Source: Colocasia esculenta (taxonomy: Eukaryota; Streptophyta; Magnoliopsida; Alismatales; Araceae). Taken from it: 64,000 bases of DNA. The stretch is from the NCBI GenBank assembly GCA_014218235.1, contig CM024753.1:7993146-8057145 (forward strand), in the 5' to 3' direction. Below are positions 42,363 through 52,850 of the stretch, one piece after another (position 1 is the first letter of the stretch; each line of letters starts with the position of its first letter). The translations under genes were made by a program, and so were the position numbers. The notes under the pieces are model-generated. The model was not told where the DNA came from. It did no database searches and worked only from the letters and a program-made list of their open reading frames with translations.

Positions 42363-42735
42363 ATCCGAGCAGGAGATGGGAAGGGGCAGCAGCGGTGGGC
42401 CGCCGGTGGCAGCTAGTGTCGTAGGAAGGAGAGCGGGGGTTTTTGGCGTGTAAGGGTTTTTATGGCGTAGCCAGTTTTAACTGTGGAATGGCGGTGTCTA
42501 AACTCTAAAAAGACTCTTTTAAATCAAAATTTTAATAAAAGTTTTCCATATGAGAAATAAGTTTAAAAAAGTTAGTTTGTATTTAAATTTAATAATAAAA
42601 TATATATTATGACGCTAACCATACTTAAAGACCACAAAATTTAAGCACGTACTAATCACCGAATGTACCGAACTAACATGATTCGATACGCCCAACTAAA
42701 TACAAAATTATTCTAAAATCCATCTCACATTTGTA
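42363..42735 (-). promoter_or_regulatory. Upstream region of the TTC27-like gene
   Basis: The 5' flank of the first ATG. On the sense strand a telo-box-like AAAACCCTTA (42,451-42,460) lies about 90 bp before the ATG, a motif often found in plant genes for growth and translation functions. No clear TATA box is seen, as is usual for such housekeeping genes. GC content falls sharply beyond about 42,480. Confidence 0.4.
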
Positions 42736-43230
42736 TCTATACTATTCTAATAAAATTCAGTTTTGGAACAGCAACGTGGCAGTACCAGAAGTAGAGTTTT
42801 TCCGCCTAAACCTCCCCACTAAATCTATCTATATCGCAGCTAAATATGGTTAAGTAAAATCTGGGTAAACAAATCCTACCATATAGTAGCTAACATAAAA
42901 TAATAAATCTATCAACTTTAACACACCTCCCGTAAGACAAGTCTCAAACATTAATTATCACCTAAATCAACGAAGAAATCTTTCTAAACAAGATAAGATA
43001 CTCATTATCTAAAAAATCTTGCTAAACCGAGCAGACCATAACTTTTTAGAAAAAATTCAATTTTAAACCTACCTTCGTGCAATCCACCTTCTTTTGTTTT
43101 AAGAACAAATTTTTCCTGTTTAATTTAACAAAATTTTTGTAATAAAAATTATATACTTTATAAATAATAATTTTTATTTATCTTAATATTTTATAAACAA
43201 CTACCGTGTATCGCACGGGTTTTCAACTAG
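42736..43230 (+). mobile_element. Non-autonomous Helitron
   Basis: Begins TCTATACTATTCTAATAA after an A and ends CTAG before a T, the expected A|T insertion. A 3' hairpin CCGTG-TATCG-CACGG (43,204-43,218) lies eight bases before the terminal CTAG. The 495-bp interior is AT-rich and codes for nothing. It ends up 374 bp upstream of the TTC27-like start codon. Confidence 0.82.
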
Positions 43231-43624
43231 TTTATATATATACCCCTTGTATGTGAATGAAGTGTTAGTTATGCAATTCTGCTCTTGCCATCACTTTGCG
43301 TCAAAAAGGTGTTTACGGTTCGTTAAAAACCAAGAACAAGAACGAAGGAATGAACAATATCAACGGAAGTTTATTACATTTAAGCATATGTGAGCACTAA
43401 CTAAATTCATGCGCAAAGGGAGGAGACGTATCATAGATTTCTCAAATAATTAAACTTCTATAGGGGTCCATGTACAAAAAACCCGATATCGTACCCTTAC
43501 AAACCCCAAAATTTAGACCACATCTGATTCCCACTCAAATTTGGTATCAAGTTGGAATGGGAAATGCTTAATGCCCGAGTGTGCTGCTCTCATTGGGTAG
43601 CTCCTCGTTGCCTGGGCCCCATGT
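43231..43624. other. Spacer between Helitron and Gypsy element
   Basis: No recognised feature. CCAGA at 43,625-43,629 is the left target duplication of the Gypsy element. Confidence 0.5.
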
Positions 43625-43629
43625 CCAGA

Positions 43630-45422
43630 TGTTGACACGGAAAAATTTCTCCATCAATCATCGATTTTATTTGTTCATTTCATTTCATTCATTCGAGTAT
43701 TCATTATTTTGCATGTTTTGATTTTGTATTGCGAGTCGTGCCAGCCTGTCTAGCAGACAGAAGAAAAAATCCGCTCAATGCGGAGAAAGAATTTTTTAGG
43801 GTGTCCGTGGAATGGACAGGTATGGTGTCCGTTAAACGGACGGGTATGATGTCCGTGAAACGGACGGATGCGCCGTTTTTTAATCTAAACTTCTTGAGTC
43901 ATGTGTCTATATTCATCAGGCAATCAAGGTAGCATGTGCTGGATCTCTGTCTCCATCGATCAGAATCGATGTTACATTTACATCGAGTTAAAAACTCTTG
44001 GTATTATTTGACACCAATTTTAATCCGAATACCATTCATAGCAAGGATGAGAAAATGTGCATTTTTAGAAAATCCTGGTCATGATATTTTCCCTTTTTTA
44101 TTCCGAACAAAACGGACTTTGACTTGGAAGAAAAAGGATTTGTTCTTTTGAAATATCTTGGTAAGCATTCCACTTTGAAATGATATGGCTCCTCTTTTGG
44201 GGTTCAAAATATGATTTTTTTTTAAGAAAGGGAACGAGTATTATACCCGTAAATCCATTTGAAGCTTCTCTTCTCTTCCTTTTTTTTTTCTTTGACAAAT
44301 GAGTATTTTGGTTGGTTGGAAATTTTATTTAGAAAACATGAGGATTTGTTATTATGAACGGGAATATACCCGCAAATTTATTCTGAGCTTAGGAGTATTG
44401 TGAATTGGAATAACACTTCTATATTAGAAGGATTATTGTGCCAATTTGTAATATGATGTTCTTCACAATATATTTTAGGCGGAGTCCCTGTTGAGGCGGA
44501 ATTTCTTCTCTCCTCATTTTTGCTCGTATGAAAATGATCTTGGAGAACATATAGATATATCTCCATGAAGGTTCTTGTCAAAATGAGGTTTTTTTCCGAA
44601 AACTGTCCATATGGATATAATTCCTTTTGTGGACATTCGTATATATTTCTGCTCGAATTTGTGCTTGGGCAGAGTCCTTGTCCCCTTTTTTGAAATGTAT
44701 AGATATCAACACAATATTCATGGACATGTGAATGTATTTCCGGCAGAGTCTCTGCTTAGGCAGAGTATCCTCATGGAGACGTATTTATATGAACGTGTGG
44801 TTATATAAACATGCCCTCGGGAGAACCTTTGCTTAAAGGGAATTTCACCTAAGAGACATATGTGTATATAAACACAAATTTGTAGCTTATGAATATATAC
44901 TCGAGCGGCCTCTCTGTTTGAGCAGAATAATGGATGGTATTTAACCCCGAAGAATATCTCCCCCACAGAGTCTTGCTCGATGTGGGGGGATGAAGGGGGA
45001 TAAAAGGGATGTCGATGACGTTTGGAGCCGATTCTCCTCTCCGCGTCTTGCTATCGGGCCAAAGAAGGGCCAATACCTTCGCGCCAAGCAAGGAGATTAA
45101 AGGAACAAATGAGAGAGGGAAGGAGAGAATGTTCTTTCTATTCCTTTGGATTTTTTTTTTTTTTACAGGGCTCCGTCGAGACCTTCGGAAGCCTCTCTTC
45201 ATGAAGGGAATAGGGGGCCTTTTATAGGGGAGGCCCCCCCTTTACATCGCATGGAGGGGAGAGCCCCAACCGATGGTGACATGGGCTTATGTCACCATCG
45301 GTTGAGGGCTAACCGATGGTGACATTGACATCCTATGATGTCACCATCGGTTAGCATTCTAACCGATGGTGACACATGCTTGTGTCATCATGATGTCAGG
45401 GAAAAAAAATTTTATGTCAACA
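43630..45422 (-). repeat. 3' LTR of the Tat element (1,793 bp)
   Basis: In plus orientation it starts TGTTGACACGG and ends ATGTCAACA, a perfect TGTTGAC/GTCAACA terminal inversion. Relative to the 5' LTR it lacks about 1 kb of minisatellite and CTTGCTCGA repeats between about 44,930 and 44,940, but has two more hairpin-array units (45,260-45,400). The sense TATA CTATAAAAGG is at 45,218-45,227 (minus). Confidence 0.9.
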
Positions 45423-45433
45423 AATGCCCCCCA
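45423..45433 (-). promoter_or_regulatory. Polypurine tract of the Tat element
   Basis: Minus strand ATGGGGGGCATT directly before the TG of the 3' LTR. Confidence 0.7.
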
Positions 45434-46940
45434 TGGGATGTGCGCCGAAGTCGATGGCGAAGGAGGACGTCCCGTGCATTCTTCGAACTTTGCTTTTGGT
45501 CTTCAGAACTTGATACGGAACTTGAATCGAAAAGTTGTAGCCGCAGTTGATGCGCTTCAGTACTTGCACTGTGAAGCCAGCAACCTCAGACAACAATCGA
45601 CTTTGTCATACCTCTTGTGCCGAGCCATCAGCTCCGCTTCTTTAGATTTACTCAGAACTGGTTTTGACCTTCTTTACTTGGGTCTTGTCTTTCTGACTTC
45701 ACTTCAGGTATAAATTTGATATTTCTTTCACGAGATTCACCTTCTTGGCAGTACTTGGATCATATTTGACATCTTTCTCTTTAATCTTGTCTTCTTAGCT
45801 TTAGCTAAGATTGACGCAAAATTCTACTACTGTGGCTTACCTAGTTGGCTTCGCGCAACAACTATAACCCCTTTTCTCCGAGGAGATATGTGGAGTGTCT
45901 ATCTTTCTTCTCCTTCTGCTTCATTTTTTTTTATATATGTCATGGATTACCAACCATTCCTGCTCCGAAAGTTGTTGGAGGCAGGAATGGTGAAGCTCAC
46001 TTGGATGTTCCCTCCTCTTATAGGCTCGAGAGAGCTAGAAAATGAGGGCGGCGGATTCCACCCCATCTGGTGGTGACTTTTTTTCTTTTCTTCTCCCATC
46101 ATTGTCATTCATGATCTTTTCTTCTTGATTTATCACTTTTCTTTTCCTCCCCCCTTTTTTTTGTAAATTCTTCTGCCTCAGATGATAAGACAGATGAGGA
46201 GAAGCACCGGTTCAATTGCTTCAGGCGGCCATGCTTCTTTGCCTGGAGATTCTCATCTCCTTTGTGGAGTGGAGCGTGAGAGTTTCTCACGGACAGCTGT
46301 TGACTTTATAATGAACCATCATTCGACTGTCTGTTTCTTAAGATAGCCGTGATGGATGACGGTGCCTCTGCATTTGCTGAGTTGGGAGTCTCGACGGGAC
46401 AGTATTCTTTTGCTCCTGTCGAGGCTCATATCCCGATGCCTGTCGAGGAATATTCTGCCATGGAATTAACTCCTGCAGATGACTTTCTTTACTGAGCTCA
46501 TATACAGTCTTTAAAGGCCACTTTCCTATCTTGTGCTTAGGTGACCAGATCTTCTGTGATCAACTCTTTCCTGGGAGATGATGGATTCATATTATGTATC
46601 TGTGGTCAATCCTCCCTTTCCACTTTGGGGAAATGCAGGGAGCCCATTTTTGGAGTCTCAAACTTATTCTGCCTTTCAAGTAGGAGATGCTGCGAGTGAC
46701 GGTGGGGTTGAGCATGGTTGCCGAGAAGGAGAAGATCGCCGGGTTGGAACGCGAGCTTGATGAAGAGAGGTCTTCTTTGAATCAGGAGGTCATGTATGAG
46801 GCCAAAGATTCTGAAGAAGAAGCTGACTATGTAAGAAACGGAAGGAACCTCCGCCAGTTGACAGCCTCCAAAGCCAAGGAAGTTGAACGGATGAAGAGGA
46901 AAAATCCCTTCTGCCTTTGCTTTTTAATATGACATTTACA
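45434..46940 (+). pseudogene. Possible antisense ORF remnant of the Tat element, coiled-coil end
   Basis: This is the only part of the 3' non-coding region with protein-like frames, and they read opposite to gag-pol. Frames at 45,366-45,713, 45,845-46,045, 46,578-46,760 and 46,687-46,932 are separated by shifts. The last encodes VAEKEKIAGLERELDEERSS and ASKAKEVERMKRK, a charged heptad-like coiled coil, and is followed by AT-rich 3'-UTR-like sequence. Tat-clade elements such as Grande are known to carry an extra antisense ORF between integrase and the 3' LTR, so position and strand agree. The domain itself is not recognised. Confidence 0.45.
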
Positions 46941-48180
46941 TACCGAGCTCATTGTCTTGCCCCCCCCCCCCTTTTTTTTTGACCTTCATGTAGCAATCAT
47001 CACTCTTTGTATGTTTGTACAAAGAGTGACTTGTGACTTTGTAAATACAAGGTGAAAGACAATGAAGGTCCTCCTTCCTTTTTTTCTTTTCTTTTTCTTT
47101 CTCCTTTTTTTTTCTTCTTTTCTCTGTTTTTCACATTATCAATCCCAGTGCTCTCTCGGGTTTTCACTAAGACTGGCCCCCTTTAGTTTTTTCCAACGTG
47201 CCCTTTCGGGTTTTCACGTTGAGGGGTTACCCATTTTTGTCTGAAGCGCCCTTTCGAGTTTTCACCTCAGCCGAATTTTTTTGATCTTTTTACCCTTAAG
47301 CATATAATGAATCGTATACTTAAGTCCATCTGGGTATCTCTATTTTCAACCCCTTTTTTTCTCTCTTTCTTTTTTTTACTTGACTGTTGAGGACTCGATT
47401 GACTTAGATAGTTGAATGGCTAAGGGTTTGGTTGTGGAATGAGTGGTGGATTCGGATATGGTTTGAGATTTGAATTTGGCCAATGATTGGAAATTCGGAT
47501 TTGGAATTTAGATATGGATGTGGATTTGGATTTGAACATGAGCATGTTGACTTACCTTTGTGGTATTTTGAATTCGAGTTTGGATATGGATACGAGATTT
47601 TAGGTATGATTTAGCTTTGGACTTTGTTTTGAATAGGCTCTGGAATGGTGTTTATTTTTTGGCTTTGAGATTTGAATTTCGCCCCTCCTTGATGGCTTAG
47701 TGCCGGGATAAGGGATTTGCACTTGGATTTGAACGGCTGGAGAGGAAGAAGCCTTCCTGCCTTTGTTTCACAGCATAACATTTATATATTGGGCTTGTTG
47801 CCTTGATCTCCTTTCTATTTTGCATGTGGTATCTGTCACCCTCTGTAAGTTTGTAATGTGGTGACTTGTAACTTTGTGGATGTATGAATGAAGGACTGAG
47901 AAATCCTCATTTTCATTTTTCTTTTTTCTTTTTTTTTTGTCACAGTACCAGTCTTAGCGCCCTTTTGGGTTTTCACCAAGACTGGCCCCCTTTAGCTTTT
48001 TCCAACGCGTCTTTTCGGGTTTTCACGTTGAGGGGTTACCCATTTTTGCCTGAAACGTCCTTTCAGGTTTTCACCTCAGCCGGATTTTTTGATCTTTTTA
48101 CCCTCAAGCATACAGTGAGCCGTATACTTAAGTCCATCAGGGTATCTCTATTTTTTAACCCCTTTACTTTTTTTCTTTTT
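46905..48180. repeat. Direct duplication with CCTTTCGGGTTTTCAC motifs
   Basis: Two copies of about 430-450 bp (about 46,905-47,355 and 47,751-48,170) share the order TGACTTGTGACTTTGT, GCCCTTTCGGGTTTTCAC (three times at roughly 45-50-bp spacing), GAGGGGTTACCCATTTTTG and GTATACTTAAGTCCATC. About 400 bp of diverged TTTGGATTTGG-rich sequence separates them. Confidence 0.85.
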
Positions 48181-48189
48181 TTTTGACCT

Positions 48190-49385
48190 GACTGGTGAGT
48201 ACTTGACTGGTTTGGGTAGTTGAATGGATGAGGGTTTAATTGTGGAATGGGTGGTGGTATGGTTGTGGAATGGGTAGTGGTGGATTTAGGTTTGAGCGTG
48301 AGTATGTTGGCTTACCTTTGTGATATTTTGAATTTGAATTTGGATATGGGTATGAGATTTGAATTTGTTTTGGCTTCAAGTTTTTAGTTTTGGGTATTGG
48401 TATGGACTTTGGCATGGAGTTTAGGTTTGAATTTGGGGTTTTAGGTTTGAATTTCGTCCATCCTTGATGGCTTAGGGCAGAGATAAGGGATTTGCATTTG
48501 GATTTGTATTAGAGTTGAGATTGGGTTTGTTTTTGGATTTGGATATGAACATGTCAGTTTATCTTTGTGGTTTTCTGGATGGGATATGAGATTTTGATTT
48601 GGCTTTTGAATTTTGGATGTAGGATTTAGGTTGATTTGGCTCTGGACTTGATTTTTATTTTGATTTTGGTTTTAGTTTTGATTTTGGTTTTGATTTTGGT
48701 TTTAGTTTTGGTTTTGATTTTGGTTTTGATTTTGATTTTGATTTTGGTTTTAATTTAGCCTACCTTGGTGGCTTGTGGCTAAGATATGGAATTTCATACT
48801 TCTATTTGGCTCAGCTTACCTTGATGGTTTGTGGCTATATTTGGTATTCTGGGTTTGATTTATTTTGGCATTTATAGTTTGGTGCATGTGGTTTTGGATC
48901 AAATTTGGGTATGACGTGCATTGATGGCTTGCTGACTATGAATTTGGGATTGTATTTAAATATGAGTTGCCTTGATGGGCTTGGGATATGAACTTGGAAT
49001 TTGAATTTGATGTCACCTACCATGGTGGTTTGCTGGTGGGACTTTGAGTTTTGAATTGGCTTTAGATATGACTTAATGGCTGGCATGATATGGCCTACCT
49101 TTGTGATTTGCTGGCTATGATTTTGGATTGGATTTGATATAGCCTGCCTTGATGGCTTTTGGCTATAGATTGGAATTTAGATTTGATATAGTCTACCTTC
49201 ATGGTTTGCTGGCTATGGATTTGAATTGAATATAGTATAGCCTACCTTTGTGGTCTGCTGGCTATGATTTTGGATTGGATTTGGTATAGCCTGTCTTGAT
49301 GGCTTTTGGCTATGGATTGGAATTTAGATTTGATATAGCCTACATTTGTGGTTTGCTGGCTATGGATTGAATTGAATATAGTATA
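48190..49385. repeat. Diverged TTTGGATTTGG-rich tandem region
   Basis: Pyrimidine-poor on the plus strand. It includes a GATTTTGGTTTT microsatellite-like stretch (about 48,650-48,760) and irregular units with GATATAGCCTACCTTTGTGG and CTTGATGGCTTTTGGCTATG at about 95-bp spacing. No coding frame. Confidence 0.7.
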
Positions 49386-49389
49386 GCAT

Positions 49390-50180
49390 TTTGCGATTTG
49401 AATTTCAGATATAGTCTGCCTTGGTGACTTGTTGGCTATATTTTGGATTGAATTTTGGATATGGCCTGCCTTGGTGGCTTGCTGGCTATATTTGGATTGA
49501 ATTTTGGATATGGCCTGTCTTGGTGGCTTGCTGGCTATATTTGGATTGAATTTTAGATATGGCCAGCCTTGGTGGCTTGCCGGCTATATTTGGATTAAAT
49601 TTTGGATATGTCCTACCTTGGTGGCTTGCTGTTTATATTTGGATTAAATTTTGGATATGTCATGCCTTGGTGGCTTGCTGGTTATATTTGGATTGAATTT
49701 TGAATGTGGCATGCCTTGGTGGCTTGCTGGTTATATTTGGATTAAATTTTGGATATGTCCTGCCTTGGTGGCTTGCTGGTTATATTTGGATTGAAATTTG
49801 GATGTGGCATGCCTTGGTGGCTTGCTGGTTATATTTGGATTGAATTTTGGATATGGCCTGCTTTGGTGGCTTGCTGGCTATATTTGGATTGAATTTTGGA
49901 TATGGCCTGCCTTGGTGGTTTGCTGGCTATATTTGGATTGAATTTTGGATATGGCCTGCCTTGGTGGCTTGCTGGCTATATTTGGATTGAATTTTGGATA
50001 TGGCCTGCCTTGGTGGCTTGTTGGCTATATTTGGATTGAATTTTGGATATGGCCTGTCTTGGTGGTTTGCTGGCTATATTTGGATTGAATTTTGGATATG
50101 ACCTGCCTTGGTGGTTTGCTGGCTATATTTGGATTGAATTTTGGATATGACCTGCCTTGGTGGCTTGCTGACTATGGCTG
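49390..50180. repeat. 49-bp satellite-like tandem array
   Basis: About 16 units of 49 bp, each with GGTGGCTTGCTGGCTATA and TTTGGATTGAATTTTGGA. Successive GCTGGCTAT words fall at a constant 49-bp step (for example 49,922 and 49,971). Inner units are nearly identical while the edges grade into the irregular units on both sides (48,800-49,385 and 50,180-50,600). The period is not a multiple of three and no frame runs through it. Confidence 0.9.
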
Positions 50181-50620
50181 GAGTTTAGGTTTGATATAGC
50201 CTACCTTTGTGGTTTGATGGCTATGGTTTTGAATTGAACTTGAGTCTGGCCTGCCTTGATGGCTTATTGGCTATGACTGGAATTTTGGGTTTGTTATAGC
50301 CTACCTTTGTGGTTTGCTGGCTATGGTTTTGGATATGGTTTGATATAGCCTACCTTTGTGGTTTGATGGCTATAAATTAGGGATTGGGTTTGGACATGGC
50401 CTGCCTTGGTGGCTTTCTGGCTATGGATTTGGAGTTTGGATTTGATATAGCCTACCTTTGTGGTTTGATGGCTATAAATTAGGGATTGGATTTGGACATG
50501 GCCTGCCTTGGTGGCTTTCTGGCTATGGATTTGGAGTTTGGATTTGATATAGCCTATCTTTGTGGTCTTCTGGCTATAGTTTTGGATTGGATTTGATATA
50601 GGGACATGAGATTTCCCGTT
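50180..50620. repeat. Longer-period tandem units next to pol
   Basis: Units alternate CTACCTTTGTGGTTTGATGG and CTGCCTTGGTGGCTTTCTGG. A block of about 115 bp starting near 50,340 recurs almost exactly near 50,455. Confidence 0.75.
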
Positions 50621-50840
50621 GGCTTTCGAACTTGAGTGTAGGATTTAGATTTGATTTTGATGATGAGAGAGATATGCAAGATAACCCTCCGATCTTCACT
50701 TTGTCATTTGCTTCTGAGGTTTGTGCCTAAAGCTCCCCTGGCTTTACGCTCCTACAGGGGTTGAAGGACTTGAGGATTTGGCTCATATGGCAAACAAATG
50801 GAAATTTGATTCCTTTGTTCCCAACTTTGACAAGCTTCCT

Positions 50841-52001
50841 TTACATGTTTTTCTGATCCTTTTCGACTTCCTGTTCCTTTTGGGTAGCTAGGGTTTTGTT
50901 GGGGTGGATGGCCAGGAATTCACGCTCTGGAGCGTAATACAATTTCAAGTGCTTCCCGTTGAGCAAAGGAAAGGGCACATTACCTTTGTGGTCTACCAGC
51001 CTGTAAGCACCTCCTTCATATGCCAAAGTGACAATATATGGACCGAGCCAAATGGGCTGCAGTTTGCCACTTGGCTTTCCCGCCATTACTTCTCTGCATT
51101 TGACCATGACGAGATCCCCCTGTTTGAAGGCTCTGGGTCTTGCTAGTTTGTAGAATGCGTGAACCATTCTGGCTTGATATGCTTGGAGAGATTTGTATGC
51201 TTTAAGACGCCTCCCTTCTAGATTGGAGAGCTCTTCGAGTCTTCTTTCCATTTGATCTTGATCTTGACTCTGGAGTTCATTTTGAATTGCCACCCGATAG
51301 GATGTCATTTCAATTTCTATAGGAATCATTGCCTCAGCTCCATAGACTAAGGAGAAAGGCGAACATCCGGTAGGGGTTTTGTATGCAGTTCGGTAATCCC
51401 ATAAAGCTTCAAGAACTTTTTCTCCCCATTCCCGCTTACTGTTGCCAACTATCTTGGCGAGCAACTTGCAAAGGATTTTGTTGAAGGCTTTTGCCAACCC
51501 ATTGGCTTTTGGATTGTATATTGAGGATGTTCTCCATTCAATATGAAATTTGGCTGCTAAGGCATATATTGTCTTGTTACGGAATTGTGACCCATTATCA
51601 GATATGATCCTATGAGGGGTCCCAAATCTGTAAACTATATTTTGCTTGACAAATTTGGCTACTGATTCACCCGTCACTTCACGTAGCGGGATGGCTTCAG
51701 CCCATCGGGAGAAATAATCTGTGGCAGCCAATATGAACTTGTGGCCTTGAGAAGAAGGTGGAAATGGTCCCACAATATCCATACCCCATTCAGCAAAGGG
51801 CCATGTTGGCGCTGTGGGATGCAATGTGTTTGGGGATTTCCTTGGCACTGGGCCAAATGCTTGGCATTGATGACATGCACGAGCATATTGGATGCAATCC
51901 GCGTACATGATAGGCCAGCAGAAACCTTTTAGCTTGATATTTATTTTCATCTTTTCTCCTGCCTGGTGTGCACCACACAGCCCGGAGTGAACTTCTTTCA
52001 T
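50841..52001 (-). CDS. Integrase of the Tat element, catalytic Glu changed
   Basis: A 386-residue open segment that continues in the same frame from the second RNase H, with a TGA at 52,182-52,184 between them. It begins near the HHCC zinc finger (HSGLCGAHQAG, then CHQC). The core follows: WGMDIVGPFP with the first Asp and IISDNGSQFR with the second. At the catalytic Glu position the sequence reads YNPKANGLAKAFNK, so Lys (codon 51,489-51,491) replaces Glu. A GPY-like module (WLGPYIVTLAYEGGAYRL) closes the domain. Integrases of this family insert element cDNA into host DNA; this copy should be inactive. Confidence 0.92.
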   Translation of the reverse strand: MKEVHSGLCGAHQAGEKMKINIKLKGFCWPIMYADCIQYARACHQCQAFGPVPRKSPNTLHPTAPTWPFAEWGMDIVGPFPPSSQGHKFILAATDYFSRWAEAIPLREVTGESVAKFVKQNIVYRFGTPHRIISDNGSQFRNKTIYALAAKFHIEWRTSSIYNPKANGLAKAFNKILCKLLAKIVGNSKREWGEKVLEALWDYRTAYKTPTGCSPFSLVYGAEAMIPIEIEMTSYRVAIQNELQSQDQDQMERRLEELSNLEGRRLKAYKSLQAYQARMVHAFYKLARPRAFKQGDLVMVKCREVMAGKPSGKLQPIWLGPYIVTLAYEGGAYRLVDHKGNVPFPLLNGKHLKLYYAPEREFLAIHPNKTLATQKEQEVEKDQKNM

Positions 52002-52181
52002 GATAATTTTGGCATCTTTGAGAGATAAGCATCTGAGAAGGACTGGCCCTTTCTTTTCATGGACCAGCCTATATAATTGATATGCTATTATTTGATATGA
52101 TGTAGCTCTATGTAAGAGCTGAATTCTCTGATCTCGATCAGAAGGTAACCAACCTTTCTTGATTTTGATGATTGACTCGCG

Positions 52182-52592
52182 TCAATCCTCAGATTCATTT
52201 GTTGTATCTTGCTCTGTAGTGTATACTTCCTCAATTGTAATATTAGACTCAGCGTCGAGGACAGTCGGCATGAGTCTTCTGTGGCAGATACTTATGTCCA
52301 ATTCCCCTTCGGGAGGCAATTTTATGGCAGAGGCCAGTTTGGCTAGAGCATCTGCCTGAGAATTTTCACTTCTTGGTATATGGGATATGTCAAAGAAGTT
52401 GAATTGCTTTTTGAGCTTCATGACTGTGGTATAGTATGGAAGCAATTGTGGTTTACGGACTTCATACTGGCCCAATATTTGTCGGATGACCAATTGTGAG
52501 TTGCCATACACTTGTATGTTTTTTATTCCCATTTCGAGAGCCAATTGAAGCCCAATAATTAGAGCTTCATATTTAGTTTCATTATTTGTCAA
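52182..52592 (-). CDS. Second (archaeal-type) RNase H of the Tat element
   Basis: Contains MTNNETKYEALIIGLQLALE (catalytic Glu region), VYGNSQLVIRQILGQYE, where the usual Asp before SQL reads Asn, and FFDISHIPRSENSQADALAK near the C-terminal catalytic Asp. Upstream in the same frame, before the first Met, ELYFDGAS and GAGIVLV complete the domain. An extra RNase H after the retroviral one is a hallmark of the Tat clade. It is in the same frame as RT (stop at 52,851) and integrase (stop at 52,182). Confidence 0.88.
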   Translation of the reverse strand: MTNNETKYEALIIGLQLALEMGIKNIQVYGNSQLVIRQILGQYEVRKPQLLPYYTTVMKLKKQFNFFDISHIPRSENSQADALAKLASAIKLPPEGELDISICHRRLMPTVLDAESNITIEEVYTTEQDTTNESED

Positions 52593-52850
52593 TGGCTTCG
52601 TGAGAGCACATGAGTTGTATAAGATTCCTCCATATGGAGTGACTAAGACTATCCCTGCTCCAGTAGAGACGGTGGTAGAACCATCCGTATAATGAAGAGT
52701 TCGGGAAGCTCCATCGAAATATAATTCCCAAGAGGGTAGCTCAATTGTGGCAACCTCTTCGGGATTTGGACTTTCCTGAATTTGATTTTCTCTCTCATTT
52801 GTAGGGGAGAGAGTTTCCTCTTCTGGAAGATGAGTAGACAGGGGTGAATT

